Positions 21,080-32,559 of a stretch of 64,000 bases of DNA are shown piece by piece. The position numbers and the translations under genes are program-made. The DNA comes from Macrothele yani (taxonomy: Eukaryota > Arthropoda > Arachnida > Araneae > Macrothelidae): positions 19,331,515 to 19,395,514 of the forward strand of contig CM077007.1 of the NCBI GenBank assembly GCA_039090855.1. The letters are read 5' to 3'. Within the stretch, counting starts at the first letter, position 1, and each line of letters starts with the position of its first letter. The notes beneath the pieces are model-generated. The model was not told where the DNA came from. It did not search any database and saw only the letters and a list, made by a program, of their open reading frames with translations.

Positions 21080-21400
21080 GGGCAGTGGATAACCTAGTGG
21101 TCAACATTCATGACTGCCACGGAGAAACCTCAAGTTCGATCCCAGGCAGTTATGAACGTTCGAACTAATAAATATCCGCAGTGCAGCGGATGGGCACGTT
21201 AAGCCGTGGGGCCCCGGGCAGTGGCCCCCGGTAATAAATAAGGGCATCTTCCTCCCCCTTTCTTCCTCGCTTCCGTGTCACTTTCTTATCGTGCATTCTA
21301 TCCCAAAACTCCTAGCCTCCTATTTCTACGGGTTGTTTAAGACCTGGGGTCAGACACTCCCTTCCTAAAATCATATACACATGATCTGATCTGATCTGAT
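21080..21400 (+). mobile_element. SINE2 copy 2
   Basis: Same architecture as copy 1, with a GATCT-repeat tail (about 21382-21401). It is flanked by a perfect 15-bp duplication CGCTCAGATCAATCG (21065-21079 and 21401-21415). The core is at 21171-21218. Confidence 0.92.
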
Positions 21401-22508
21401 CGCTCAGATCAATCGCTGATAAAATGGCTAGAAGGAGAGAGCTCTCCGAGTTTGAAAAGGGCGTAATGGGAAGTATGAGCATACCAAACTTTGCTGATGT
21501 CAGACAGGTCGTTAAATAGACAGTGAGTTTGATCATCCTAGAAGACCCACGGGACATTGCAGGAATTCACCTCGCCCTAGAAGACCCACGAAACTGCAAC
21601 CCAGGGCTGCAGGGTTTCTCTCTACAGCCTGCAGGGTTTCTCTCTACAGCCTGCAGGAGGGTGCTGAAGAGGGAAATCCGGAAAACCAGGTCCTGAGCAA
21701 TGTACGTCATAGCACATGAGTTCCACATGGCCACAAATGTTATGGTCCCCACCAAGACACTTCGAAGAGAGGTCCATGCACTCGGGTATCATGGCCGAAT
21801 AGTCACCCATAAACCTCTCGTCACAAAGACCAATAAAACCAATGCGGCTACGGTTTTGTCAACAGCAAAAAAATTGGATATTGGAGCAATGGCAGCAGGT
21901 GTTATAGAACGAGCGACGAATCCCACTTCACATTATTCCGATCAGATGGACCTGTCTGGGTTTAGCGGTTACCCAGTGAACATCTAGTCTCGGAGTGTAC
22001 AGTACCAACTGTGAAGCACGGAGGCGGTGGAGTTATAGTTTTTGCCTTTTTAGCTGGTACGGTGTGGGTCCACCTGTGGAAACAGGAACTCTGTGCTGTA
22101 TAGGGATATCCTGGATAACTCAATGCTCCCAACCAGAGACGGATTTAGATATGGGTGGAGGGGGGGGGGGGTCACGTCAGGTTCGGTGGACCCCTCGAAT
22201 TCATAAATTAAAATATACAGCAAAAAGGACAATTCACCAAATTTACGCATCACAGCCAGTTTACTGCATGTTATTGGAAATGATATAATAGTGTCCTACA
22301 ACTGATATAACGGAAACAATGTGCCCGTAAAGAAATGGATGATGCATTATATCTTTGGAAGCCTTTCTCTTCTGAGCCCCAGACAGCTGAATTTTCCGTG
22401 ACATACTGCAGTCTGAAAAGAAGCAAAAAGAAGAAAAAATAGTCGCAACTATATTTCCTTCGTACAGGTACGTCGAAGACAACAGGAACCCCCAAAATTT
22501 CAAATATA

Positions 22509-23723
22509 CACAGTCGAGTCACATTATTGTGACCACCTACTACTTTTGACGTCAACAGCGCGTAGCCAATGAAAGAAGGGACGTTTCGTGAGCTGACTTG
22601 GAGAGTATATAAGGTGTACTGCAGGCATTCTGAAAACATATCACTCGTTGCTGTCATGGATAAAAGGAGCAATTTATCAGATTTGCAAAAAGGAATGATT
22701 ATCGGATTTCGGGACCAGGGTGGCAGTATTTCTGAAACAGCGCAGTTTATGAACTGTTCGCGTGCTGCTGTGGTTAAAGTGTATCGTGATTGGAGAAATG
22801 GCACCATGCGAATAAGCGACGTGGAAATTATGGAGCACCACGCGCCATTGATATGAGAGGTGAACGTCAGCTTCGAAGGTGCATGAGGTCCGATCGAAAC
22901 GCTACAGTGGAGCAATTTACTGGCCGAATGAACCAGGGGGCTACCGGAAATGCGTCTAAAACGACAGTTCAGCGAACCCTACTGTGTATGGGGATCCGCT
23001 GCAGACGGATGGTCACTGCACCTATGCTAACGAAGGTGCATGTGCAGAAAAGGCTTACATTTGCACGGCAGTATCGGAATTGGACCCCCGCTTATCGACA
23101 AAGGATTGCCTTCTCCAATGAGTCACGTTTTCTGCTTCATCGAACGGATGGACGTTGCCGTATAAGGCAGGAAACATCGGAGAACAAACACTCTTCAACC
23201 ACTGTTGGCAGAACACAAGCTGGTGGGGTAGCGTTATGGTCTGGGGAATGTTTCCGTGGCATTCTCTGGGTTCACTAATACCTGTGGAAGGCACTATGGG
23301 CCGAATTCGTTATGAACCCATCCCTTCAGACCACGTACACCCATACATGCTGATTGTCTTCCTTGGGGCAATGGGATCTTTCAGAACGACAATGCGATGT
23401 GCCACACAGCTAGAAATGTCTGAGAGTGGTTGGAAGAGCCGATGATGACTTCAAAGTACTTCCCTGGCCCCCTAATTCCCCAGACTTAAACCCAATTGAG
23501 CATCTGTGGGACCACTTCGATCGTGTTGTTCGCTCTATGGATCCTCCACCACGCACCGTCCAGCAGCTGTCAGATGTACTGCAGTCAGCATGGTTCCATA
23601 TACGTGTGAACACCTTTCAGCACCTTACTGAGTCACTTCCAGCGCGTCTAGCTGCTGTCCGCTCTGCACACGGCGGTTACTCTCGATATTATCTGGTGGT
23701 CACAATAAATTGACTCGACGATG
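22509..23723 (+). mobile_element. Tc1-type transposon inside the hAT
   Basis: TA dinucleotides (22507-22508 and 23724-23725) flank inverted ends CACAGTCGAGTCACATTATT and AATAAATTGACTCGACGATG. The length of 1215 bp is typical of Tc1. The same GTGACCACC word closes each terminal repeat on the inner side. Confidence 0.9.
22656..23713 (+). pseudogene. Tc1-type transposase, frameshifted
   Basis: The ATG at 22656 begins MDKRSNLSDLQKGMIIGFRD, a Tc1 N-terminal helix-turn-helix; the frame shifts near 22830. The linker and catalytic parts follow: TTVQRTLLCMGIRCRRM, then FSNESRFLLHRTDGR, where the first catalytic Asp is Asn. SVMVWGMFPWHSLGSLIPVE, a QNDNAM second Asp and SPDLNPIEHLWDHFDRVV with Glu intact come next. 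It ends in HGGYSRYYLVVTIN, reading into the right terminal repeat. There are about three frameshifts and one lost acidic residue. Confidence 0.9.
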
Positions 23724-24120
23724 TATTAATAGCAACATTAGTAATGAGAATTAAAAGGTACGTTATTATTAAAATTGTTCGTCACAATTTTTCATTTTAT
23801 TTATTTTAATAAAATAAAGTAATTTTTTAATTATTATATTTTTGTGTAAATGGGGGGGGGGGGGGGATTGCCCTTTTTACACTTTTACACCCTTATAAAT
23901 CCGGCCCTGCTCCCAACGTTGTAGCAGTTCTACTAACACGACGATTGCTTCTTCCAGGACAACAATGCCACTTGCCATGTTTCCAAAGCTAAAGTGGAGT
24001 GGTATGAGGACAATCAGGTCTCGCGAATTGACGGACCTCAATCCCACTGAACAACTATGGGGTGAACTTGAACGACGGGTGAGTTCTAGGTAAAGGAAAG
24101 CTTTGCACGCGCCAGAAGCG

Positions 24121-24660
24121 TCGCTGGCATTCAAATGGTATTAGGCATTCTTTGCACAGTAATATGTATGACAAACACGCCCTTCTAGTTGTGCGTCTTT
24201 GGCTTAACATCAAAATAGAAATTTTTAAATCGATTCTCATTAAAAGAACTTAACGAAATATATAAGATACTTCAGAATACGCCCAGAGATCAGAAACGAA
24301 TCAAGTAACTTACGTTTTAATCTACTTTCATTGGTTGTTACGGCATGTCATCCATCTTACACGCACTTAGTTAGAGCATCAGTTGGCTTCGAATCAAAAG
24401 CACGAAACTACGTGTTCAACACACCTTCAATTATCTAATTATCGTCTCTCCTCGGAGCAATCTTGCTCTTAAAAATCTTTAGCTCGCCTTTTAAATAATA
24501 ATGAATTAGATTACGACAACATATAAAACTTTGCCTCAGAGTAGCGTAATAAACAGTGCTTTACAACAACAGTGCTTAATCTCACATTGTACGAAACGGC
24601 GATCTTGAAACGTTGCACACTGACCTTTTACGTCAGCAGTCTTACTACGAAACTTTTACT
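24121..24660. other. Unassigned stretch
   Basis: No gene or repeat end recognised after the Tc1 remnant. Confidence 0.3.
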
Positions 24661-24815
24661 TTGACCTGCTGTCAGGAGTTGCCAACTTCAAATTCATGGA
24701 GACAAAATCTGAGGCATTGAGTTAAAAAAAACATTTAACGAGAACAAACCAAACTTACGTAAGAACACAGGAACTCAAAAGGGAGGTTAATTTAGAGGTA
24801 TAAGTCATATGTTCC
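24661..24815. repeat. Dispersed repeat R3, copy b
   Basis: GGAGTTGCCAACTTCAAATT, CATTTAACGAGAACAAACC and AAGAACACAGGAACTCAAA correspond in order to parts of 1876-1975 and 26875-26990. Confidence 0.6.
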
Positions 24816-25015
24816 AAAAAATAAAATCTAAATCGGGAAACATGTCACGATAGTTTGTCGTGTCCTGAGTTATCTACCTCACAGCACGTTCGGAATTAAA
24901 TCATAGTTATGAGTTTCATAAATGCCTAATAGTTGTTTTTTTCATAGTTATTCCCCAGTTCCATAAATGCCTAATAGTTGTTTTTGCATTTGCTACACTT
25001 CGTACAAATAAAAAA

Positions 25016-25486
25016 GTGACCACTTGCGATGTTCGACCGCGGTTTATCCAATCAGATTTCTGCCATGACCTCGACATGCCTCAACACACGATTGAATTAA
25101 CAAAAATAGATGTTGCGTTATTAAGTATCTCAGTTAACTTCCACCTACTCTCACTCTCTTTCTTACAGCGAAAAAGCGTTTTAAACTGGTACTTTTTTTT
25201 ATTACCCAGTCATCTTGTTACAGCAGACAGCGCAGCAACTGGAGGAGCAATATCGTCTGCGTTCGTCAAAATGCGAGCAGGGCACGTGATTTCAAGGACG
25301 CTCAGGAACGGAAAACAATTATCACCACAATTCTCCGTCCGCAATTTCGGCGGTGTTTTCGGAGAACGTGTTGATAAATTAACAAAGAAAATCAACTCTG
25401 GACTAGCTCTACTTCCTGTCCACCCTTTCTTACTCACGCCTCTTGAGAACTCATGTACTAATTTAGGGCAAGGAAATTCATATTGA
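25016..25486 (+). other. Unassigned 156-codon open frame
   Basis: This is the longest plus-strand frame that is not an obvious transposon piece. It contains VTADSAATGGAISSAFVKMR and LSPQFSVRNFGGVFGERVDK. It has no signal peptide, zinc finger or catalytic motif that I know. TTGTTACAG at 25215-25223 could be a splice acceptor, so an exon on the plus strand is possible. A minus-strand frame overlaps it (25611-25210). I cannot say which strand, if either, is coding. Confidence 0.2.
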
Positions 25487-25827
25487 ACGATAGCATATAC
25501 CCGCGTGTAAACCGAAATTGATATAAGGGGGCGGCGTATACCAAAATCACTTGAAAAAAAGGGAGGGGGGGATGTCATGATGCTAGTAGTGCAGAAGCAG
25601 TTTTTCATCAAGATCCCTGATGAAATGCATGTTTTTAAACCCTTGCACTATCTTCTTCCGATATAAATCAACGAAGCAAGTATTTCATTATTTTTTCTTT
25701 CTCCAAGCGAAATTATAGTTCAAAAGCGGTACTACTCGCTTAGTACATTGCGGTCTTTTGTGCTCGTCAAGTTTTTTTCAAGGCAGATATTACGGATTTC
25801 TTTACTTTTATTTCGCTTAAAAAAGAA

Positions 25828-25935
25828 TGAGCCGTTGGGTGGCGCAGTGGTCTAAGTGATGACTTCCGCTCTACGGAGGGGTCTGGGTTCGAATCCCCCG
25901 GTAAGGCATGGTTGTTTGTGTTTGTCTTTCGGGGG
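25828..25935 (+). mobile_element. SINE1-like tRNA head with an unrelated tail
   Basis: GGTGGCGCAGTGGTCTAAG and GGGTTCGAATCCCC mark the A and B boxes. TTGTGTTTGTCTTTCGGGGG follows, but the SINE1 body is absent, so it is truncated or a different subfamily. The sequence to about 26080 shows no further match. Confidence 0.7.
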
Positions 25936-26305
25936 TTTATTTGCTGAATTCCTTGTTCACCCGGCATACTGTATTCAATGTTCACTATGTATGTACATTG
26001 CTGACGATGAAACACAATATGTCTATACTGTATATGTCTGCTTGTAAGTGTCAGTGTATCTGTCAACCAAGTCCAATAACTAATTTAGAAAAAACAAACA
26101 AAAAAACCTCAAATAAATTAAAAAAAAAAGAATCAGAGTGATCGTTATAGCGAGAACAGTCTGTGAGAAATGGAAAAACCTGCACTTCCTTAAGAGAATT
26201 CCAAATAACAATAATAATTATAACAATAAGCTACTCTTTTGTAATATTACAATGCGAACGATATTTTTAAATTAATTAAATTTTAACACAATTTCAGCAT
26301 CCACT

Positions 26306-26329
26306 TTTATTTATTTATTTATTTATTTA
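26306..26329. repeat. (TTTA)n microsatellite
   Basis: Six uninterrupted tetranucleotide repeats, with AT-rich non-coding sequence on either side (26080-26850) in which I see nothing else. Confidence 0.9.
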
Positions 26330-26853
26330 CTAGCCTATATAGCCCGTCCTAAGACGGTGAAGTTTTTAATTGAAGCAGATTGAAAACAAATCAAATAGAC
26401 GCCGCTTTTTTGTAAGGAAATATAGTAAAAACTTATATAGTAAGAACTCATTCTTGCTATAGGAACTGAAAATTACATGCTATTTATTTCCGTTTTTCAA
26501 AAGACCTCGCGATAAATATTCTGCGCGAAATACTTGTTGTTTGTTGTTCAGCAATTTTCCTTGTAGTCCGGTTGTTTTCATGTAACAACTTAATAACTTT
26601 TGCTTTGATTTCTCGCGTTAAATTACTTTTTCTCCGGCACACATAAGCTAATGTTAGCAAGACGTCGTAGTACTACAAGATACGTAGAATATAATTCCAT
26701 CAACGAATACAATTTGTTTATCCAACAATCGTTCGTATAACACATATAACTCACTTTATAACTCACTCCACAACAATACGTTTTACGAATACAATCTCCA
26801 CTACATCACTCTCACCGAACAGAACATCGTCTTAGCCTTTTTATTTACGTTCA

Positions 26854-26996
26854 ATGACCTTTTGACCCACTGTGAGGTGTTGCCAGCTTAAAATTCAACG
26901 AGAGCCGATCTTTGGCGTTAAGTCAGAAGTTATTTAACGAGGAGAAACCAAATTTACATAAGAAGACAGGAACTCAAAGGAAAGTTAGACTGGAGG
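26854..26996. repeat. Dispersed repeat R3, copy c
   Basis: GAGGTGTTGCCAGCTTAAAA, GGCGTTAAGTCAGAAG and ACAGGAACTCAAAGGAAAG parallel copies a and b. It ends directly at a CAGTGGCGTAG hAT-like terminus at 26997. Confidence 0.6.
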
Positions 26997-27060
26997 CAGT
27001 GGCGTAGTTACCATTCGGCGAGGTGGTGCAGTTGAACTAGGGCCCAGCCCATTGCCGGCT
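26997..27060 (+). mobile_element. Orphan hAT-like left end
   Basis: CAGTGGCGTAGTTACC resembles the start of the element at 34518 (CAGTGGCGTAACTACC). No right end was found, so its extent is unknown. A GC-rich patch with overlapping frames on both strands follows (27250-27550) and matches no protein family I recognise. Confidence 0.4.
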
Positions 27061-27599
27061 AACGATAAGTTATGGAAAGGACGAAAGGTAACAACGATAA
27101 ACTGGTGATGTCCATCACTACCATACACGGATATTCTGATCCCATCACTCCCGACGCCTTGCCTCATCGTTCCTCAGATCAATTATTAACATGGTTCTTA
27201 AACCATTCTAATATATTCCTTCTTTGTTTCGGTGACAGAAATGCCCAGCAAAAACACAAGTGCTGGGAAACTGCTGGCCACCAGCTGGCAGTGATGGGTC
27301 ACTGCTGGCTGAAATCTGCCGCTCACGGCCCGGGAGTGATCCGTTGGTGGCAGCGCTATCAGTTGGCGAGCCATTGATGGCCCTGCAGCATCGCCGTGAA
27401 TTGTGGGCCTCGAAGCAAGTGCCACTAGTGGCCCGTTTCTGGCAACCAATGTAACTCCCAACAGCAGGTGGAAGCAATGGGACTGCGCATGCGCAGAAGC
27501 AACACTTGCTGTGTCTCTCATGGTACCAGTTAGTTGAAGACGACGCTATCGCCATCGTGTTATTTTAGTGGATGTTAAGAAAAAAAATCCATATGTGGA

Positions 27600-28180
27600 G
27601 AGGCGAATTAATTTGCTAATGAAATTTTACGTCGACGAAGATATCAGATTAAGCCGTGAAATACTAGATTACAGCCATGAAATACACCCACTCCATTCCC
27701 ATGAATAACAAGAAAAAATTTGAAACCACTTGAAACAAATATCCTGGAAAACCAGTAAAACAACGTTTGTTGGAAGAAAAAAAAATAATTATACACGTAC
27801 AAAATTTATTAATTATTTGAAAGAAAAAAAAAAGCAACGCTATGTGGTGTACTCATCCATGGGTTGAATACACAAGACTGGGAGGAATTCGCTTCTAAAA
27901 ATAACGAGAAGTAAAATAAAATATCTTTTACTCTTTAAAACAAATGTAGCTTCGGACAACGGAAAGGAAAGACACAACGTTAAAAATGTAACAGAATGTG
28001 ACATGAACCCGGGTAAATATATATTTATTCAACAATCTCTTTTCAAGACGGCAAGGACAGTACAAAACTTTGGAAAGCGACTCTAAGTATGTACACGCCT
28101 TGAAAATGAGTGAAGTTCCCTTAAGGTAAAAAACCAAAACAAAAAACTATCGTTACGTTGAAAAAATTAATTTATCAATT
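27600..28180. other. Unassigned AT-rich stretch
   Basis: No gene or repeat recognised. Confidence 0.3.
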
Positions 28181-28404
28181 ATATGAAACTGACTTTTATG
28201 AAAAATACCTCGCAATATTATAAAATGAAAGAGGGAAGCATTCGATTACACATTGCATACCAAACAGACAGCTTTAAGCATATGCCCGATCCTGGCAAAT
28301 TAGTCCGGTCGGTAGAGAGCTCAGCTATCACGCCAACGGCCCAGGGGCCGCCCGGATGTTTTAATGACGGTTCGGCAGCGGCAACATAGTGCTGGGCCAG
28401 CACT

Positions 28405-28860
28405 ATGACTGTTTTTGCTGGGTGGCTTTTCCTAGGGATTCTAGAATTTAAACCAAAGTTTTTGAGTCTGCGTCCAACAGTCCTAGCATTCATCTTTAAA
28501 CACATTGAGACATTTCATTTTTAATTGACTCAGATGATTTCCTTCTGTAACTTAAACACAGTCTTTTACTCATTCTTCTATCACCACATGCTGTTGTGCA
28601 CCTTTTCCTGCCTTAACCAGTTTGGTTTTGAAGTGACTGAGTCTGCTGATGCCTCTTATACGTTTTAGAAATACCTCCTTTGGTTAGATTTCCACCTACT
28701 TTTCTTGTAATTTTCTCATAAGTGTAGCCTTCTTCACGCAAAGTTAGTATTTTACATTGCTTCCTATAGGTGACCAGTGAACTCTTTCACTGTTTGTCAT
28801 CTTAGTAAGTTACACAGCTTGCTCAGTTATCAAAGAATAAAAAAGTCTGCGAAAAAAAAA
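28405..28860 (-). pseudogene. Tc1-type transposase N-terminal fragment
   Basis: On the minus strand a stop- and frameshift-broken reading gives EGYTYEKITRKVGG and KRHQQTQSLQNQTG. MNARTVGRRLKNFGLNSRIP follows, a typical order for the paired helix-turn-helix region of a Tc1 transposase. Similarity stops near 28410, before any catalytic motif. CAGTGGCCAACTTGATAACA at 28864 may be the element terminus. A truncated relic. Confidence 0.6.
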
Positions 28861-29084
28861 AAACAGTGGCCAACTTGATAACACTCACACAACTCAACAA
28901 GAGTTCTATTATTAGATCTGACACCTGGAAATGAGAGCTGACTCATACTAACACCTTATTGGTTCCATGCTGTGTCATAATAACACCTGATTCGCTCTCA
29001 GAACAATCAGTCTCATTGGTTGGTCAGTTTTGAGTTAAGGAAATCGACATTTTGTTATATAGTGTAGTTGTGTTGTCGTGTGTT

Positions 29085-29420
29085 GTGTGTGTGACCAGGA
29101 AAGATAAGAAGAACTCGTGGATAAGGAAAGTGACAAGAGTGGGAGACATCATCATCAGAGTAAAATCCCTGAAATGGCAATAGGCTGGACATGCTGTCAG
29201 AAGAACGGACCACCGATGGACAACCGAAATTTTAGACTGGGTTCCAAGGGACAGGAAAAGACCCAGAAGAAGACCACATAAGAGATGGATGGATGAAATT
29301 CGAAAGCATGCCGTAGTAACATGGAGGAGACAGGCTCTAGACAGGCAGTTGTGAAAGAAATTTTGGGAGACCTTCATGTAGCAGCGAATTGATATTGGTT
29401 GGCAATGTCGATGATGATAT
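29085..29420 (+). pseudogene. RTE-type LINE, 3' end of the reverse transcriptase ORF
   Basis: Reading through stops gives AGHAVRRTDHRWTTEILDWV, RDRKRPRRRP and RWMDEIRKHA, the conserved C-terminal tail of a family of endonuclease/reverse-transcriptase LINEs. It ends at a GATGATGATAT microsatellite instead of poly-A, as RTE-like elements do. The two other copies here (31410-31803, 48705-49434) end the same way. It is truncated at the 5' side. Confidence 0.75.
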
Positions 29421-30159
29421 ATGTATATATGATATCCAGAATATAAATATTTATTCTTTTTTAGCATATAGCTAATCACTAAAAACATTCAGGCATTTGT
29501 CACTGCGTGTTATGGACTCGTTTGTTCTCTTACTGAAGTCTCATTAGTTTCAGTAAAAGTTAGCATTAAGGCGGACGTCAAGCAGGGCCGTAGCTAGAGG
29601 GGGCTCAGCTCCCCCTACAAGGCTAGAGAGCCCCCCCCCATGGAACCATGGAAAATTGGCGCTGTCAAAAATGACTTAAAGTTTTATTTCGATGGTTTAC
29701 GTAAATTACTTTGATATTTCATCACAGGCATAAATACTTTATTCGTATACTGGACTTTTTAAAAAGTTAAGAAACAGTAAAACGACGCAGTATGAATGTA
29801 ACTCTAAAGAAAAAAGAAATTTCGACTTTTTGAATTGTGAATTAGTTGTAACGGCTGCATTAGTAATTTTAGTGATTCTCTACTAGCGGTAGGAGTTATA
29901 AGGAACAAGAAACGCATTTTAGGTGCAGGGGAGGGGGACGTTAAATTTAGAAGAACAAGCTAAAAGAAAGTAATCAAGGGTGGAGGCGTACTTGCACTCG
30001 GGGCCGGATTAAAGGTAGGTGGGAAGCTTTGGGGGCTTAAGTCCCAGGCTGCATCCTTTGTAGTTGTAAGGAGACAATTGAATGTTGCCCTTGATGGCGA
30101 ACGAAGCACTTTAAGACCACATGGGATCCTATTGCCGTTGGGTCTGTTCCGTGCGTAGC

Positions 30160-30510
30160 CTCACTTCCCCTAATCCATTTCCCCTAATTCCCGTTTGCCC
30201 TAAACCCGTTTACCCCAATGGCGTTTCCCCTAAATCGCTTTTACCCGAATTCCCATTTCCCCTAATTTCGTTTGCCCTAATTTCGTTTCTCCTAAATCTC
30301 GATTCCCCTAATTCACGTTTGCCCTAAACGCGTTTACCCCAATGGCGTTTCCCCGAAATCGCTTTTACCCGAATTCCCATTTCCCCTAATTTCGTTTGCC
30401 CTAATCTCGTTTTCCTTAAATCGCGTTTCCCCTATTTCACGTTTGCCCATATCAAGTTTTTCCTAATTCGCGTTTGCCCTAATTTATATGTGTCCTAATT
30501 TTTATTAACC
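30160..30510 (+). repeat. Minisatellite block, CCCTAA-type, left
   Basis: Degenerate units of about 18-21 bp built on GTTTNCCCTAA, such as GTTTGCCCTAAACGCG and TTTCCCCTAATTTCG. The block at 31925-32550 is the same repeat in reverse. Confidence 0.8.
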
Positions 30511-30769
30511 GAAATAAAACGGTGGGTTTTGATATCGCAAGATAATTATTCTTTCCTTTCTTGTTGATGACTTCGATAATCATGCCAACAAAAGTGTAAA
30601 GAAGTGCACATGGTGAGGACCCTTATACATTTAGACCTTAACGCAGCCATTGTATCCGCCACGCCCCCACAGATAAAGTACTACATCGCACTAAACTTTT
30701 ATTAAAGCAAGAAATAGAATTGTGAACGCAGAAGGCCCACTTTTTAAGAGTTCTTAGCGTACTAGACCC

Positions 30770-31220
30770 CTCCCCTCTCTCCAGCTTTCGTCCCCTGGTG
30801 GCCAAACCATTTCTACCAAAAAATTAGAAACTATAATCCAAACGATTTCACATCAGGAGCTGTATTTTACACCCTTTAGCCAAAAATCTATGCGAAACAT
30901 GAAAAAGTGACTATGCCTAAAAAGTAGTCTTCGACATAAACGGAATCGAAAGTTAAAAGTTTTTTTTTCAATTCGATGTTTAGAAGCAAAAATATGGAAT
31001 AAAATGTATTTCTAATTCAACATCACCTGCATTTACGCCCTCTAGCAGCGAAATTGTGCATCGTATAAAAAAAACGACATGTAGGATCATCATTCGCACA
31101 TTTCAAGCTTTCCAGCGCAAAAAGAATATTTGAAATCGGACTAATAGTTGCAGAGATATTGTGTCCACAGACGGACGGACGGACAAACAGAAAACATAAA
31201 CACGATCTGTTTTACAAACT
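30770..31220 (+). repeat. Sat-B units inside the hAT
   Basis: CCCCTGGTGGCCAAACCATT, then two further diverged units ending in GCAGCGAAATTGTGCATCG. It closes with GTTGCAGAGATATTGTGTCC and a GACGGACGGACGGAC run, the same cap as the longer Sat-B array at 53740-55480. Confidence 0.7.
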
Positions 31221-31409
31221 ACGTGCTACAAATATTCTCTTACACGGCGCGGCAAATGTCCTTCGCTCGCCCTTGTTTGGATGGATGGATGGAGGGCTTT
31301 TGGAAGAAACAATACAATTTTAAAGAGCAATACGCCATTATGTCTCAAAAAGAAAAGTGTTTAATCAATGTATCCTTCGAGTTCTTACATATGGATAGGA
31401 GACATAGAT

Positions 31410-31803
31410 CTTAACAAAAAAAGACATAGAAAGGCTGCAGACAACTGAAAGAGGCATGGAGAGATACATGCTTGGTGCAACCAGGAGAGATGAGAAAAGG
31501 AACTCATGAATAAGGAAAATGACAAGAGTGGAAGACATGATCAGAGTAAAATCTTTGAAAAGGCAATCGGCTGGACATGTTGCCAGAAGAACGGACCTCC
31601 GACGGACAACCGAAATTCTGGACTAGATTCCAAGGAACAGGAAAAGACCCAGAAGAAGACCACATTGGAGATGGGTGGATGAAATTCGAAAGCATGCGTG
31701 AGTGAGATGGTGGAGACTGGGGCAAGAAAGACCGTAGTGGAAGAAACTTGGTTAGATCTCCATTCATCCAGCAGTAGATTGATAATGGTTTATGATGATG
31801 ATT
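31410..31803 (+). pseudogene. RTE-type LINE 3' end, second copy
   Basis: Translation gives DIERLQTTERGMERYMLGAT, RRDEKRNS, AGHVARRTDL, RKRPRRRP and RWVDEIRKHA with several stops. It ends in ATGATGATGATTA. It lies within the hAT, between Sat-B and the right minisatellite block, and is 5'-truncated. Confidence 0.75.
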
Positions 31804-31924
31804 AAATACATATATTTTTTTAAATTTGACGATAAAAAATTACATACAACGATTTTTCTCCTAAATTTGGAGATAAATCCGATTTTTTCCCCTGAATTTT
31901 GGCGATAAAAGAAACGTTTTATTT

Positions 31925-32550
31925 CGCTCAACGAAAATCAGGACAAACATGAATTACGGAAAACATGAATTTGGGAAAACGCGAATCAAGGCAAAGGAGA
32001 ATTAGAACAAACTTGATACAGTAAAGGTTTTTAGGGAAACTTTGACACGGACAAACGTGTTAAGGGCAAACGTGAATGAGGGGAAACGAGATTTAGGGGA
32101 AACGAGATTAGGGAAAACGAAATTAGGGGAAATGGAATTCGGGTAAAAGCGATTTAGGGGAAACGCCATTGGGGTAAACGTGTTTAGGGCAAACGTGATT
32201 TACGGGAAACGAGATTAGGGCAAGCGAAATTAAGGAAAATGGGAATTCGGGTAAAAGCGATTTCGGGGAAACGCCATTGGGGTAAACGTGTTTAGGGCAA
32301 ATGTGAATTAGGGAAATGAGATTTAGGGGAAACGATATTAGGGGAAACGAAATTAGGGGAAATGGGAATTCGGGTAAAAGCGATTTCGGGGGAAACGAAA
32401 TTAGGGAAATGGGAATTCGGGTAAAAGCGATTTCGGGAAACGAAATTAGGGGAAATGGGAATTCGGGTAAAAGCGATTTCGGGGAAACGCCATTGGGGTA
32501 AACGTGATTAGGGCAAACGGGAATTAGGGGAAACGGGTGTTCACCGTTCC
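31925..32550 (-). repeat. Minisatellite block, right (inverted)
   Basis: TTAGGG(G/C)AAACG-type units in reverse orientation to 30160-30510, including recurring GGGAATTCGGGTAAAAGCG and AACGCCATTGGGGTAAACG. It is longer than the left block, with local tandem re-duplication at 32370-32480. Confidence 0.8.
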
Positions 32551-32559
32551 GTGCCCTCA

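Larger units (their letters stand above)
22134..23909 (+). mobile_element. hAT-type element containing a Tc1
   Basis: The left end CAGAGACGGATTTAGATATG and right end ATAAATCCGGCCCTG are inverted. A perfect 8-bp duplication CTCCCAAC (22126-22133 and 23910-23917) marks the insertion in the older Tc1 gene. Apart from the 1215-bp Tc1 inside, only about 560 bp belong to it, with long G runs near both ends. There is no transposase of its own. Confidence 0.9.
21424..24110 (+). pseudogene. Tc1-type transposase interrupted by a hAT
   Basis: The ATG at 21424 begins MARRRELSEFEKGVMGSM, a Tc1 N-terminus. Later frames give VPTKTLRREVHALGYHGRIV (end of the DNA-binding region). Past the hAT (from 23918) the gene resumes with LLLQDNNATCHVSKAKVEWY, holding the second catalytic Asp, and then a broken LNPTEQLWGELERR-like motif. 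Stops and frameshifts are frequent. A short duplication (CTACAGCCTGCAGG, twice near 21624-21660) adds to the damage. Confidence 0.8.
20963..24120 (+). mobile_element. Tc1-type transposon carrying a SINE2 and a hAT (right end not found)
   Basis: The left end is TA plus CACTATGTGGACAAAAATG. A SINE2 lies at 21080-21400 and a hAT at 22134-23909. Transposase motifs are visible before and after the hAT. I cannot find a matching right terminus (expected complement of the left end) before 24260, so the 3' end may be deleted. Confidence 0.7.

Noticed and set aside
27198..27555. GC-rich overlapping frames with several Cys residues
   Set aside because: Three frames on both strands stay open because of composition. 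No zinc-finger spacing or family motif is recognisable.
30160..32550. Interstitial telomere array
   Set aside because: TTAGGG/CCCTAA words are embedded in 18-21-bp units with other sequence and never occur as pure hexamer runs; arthropod telomeres are usually TTAGG.
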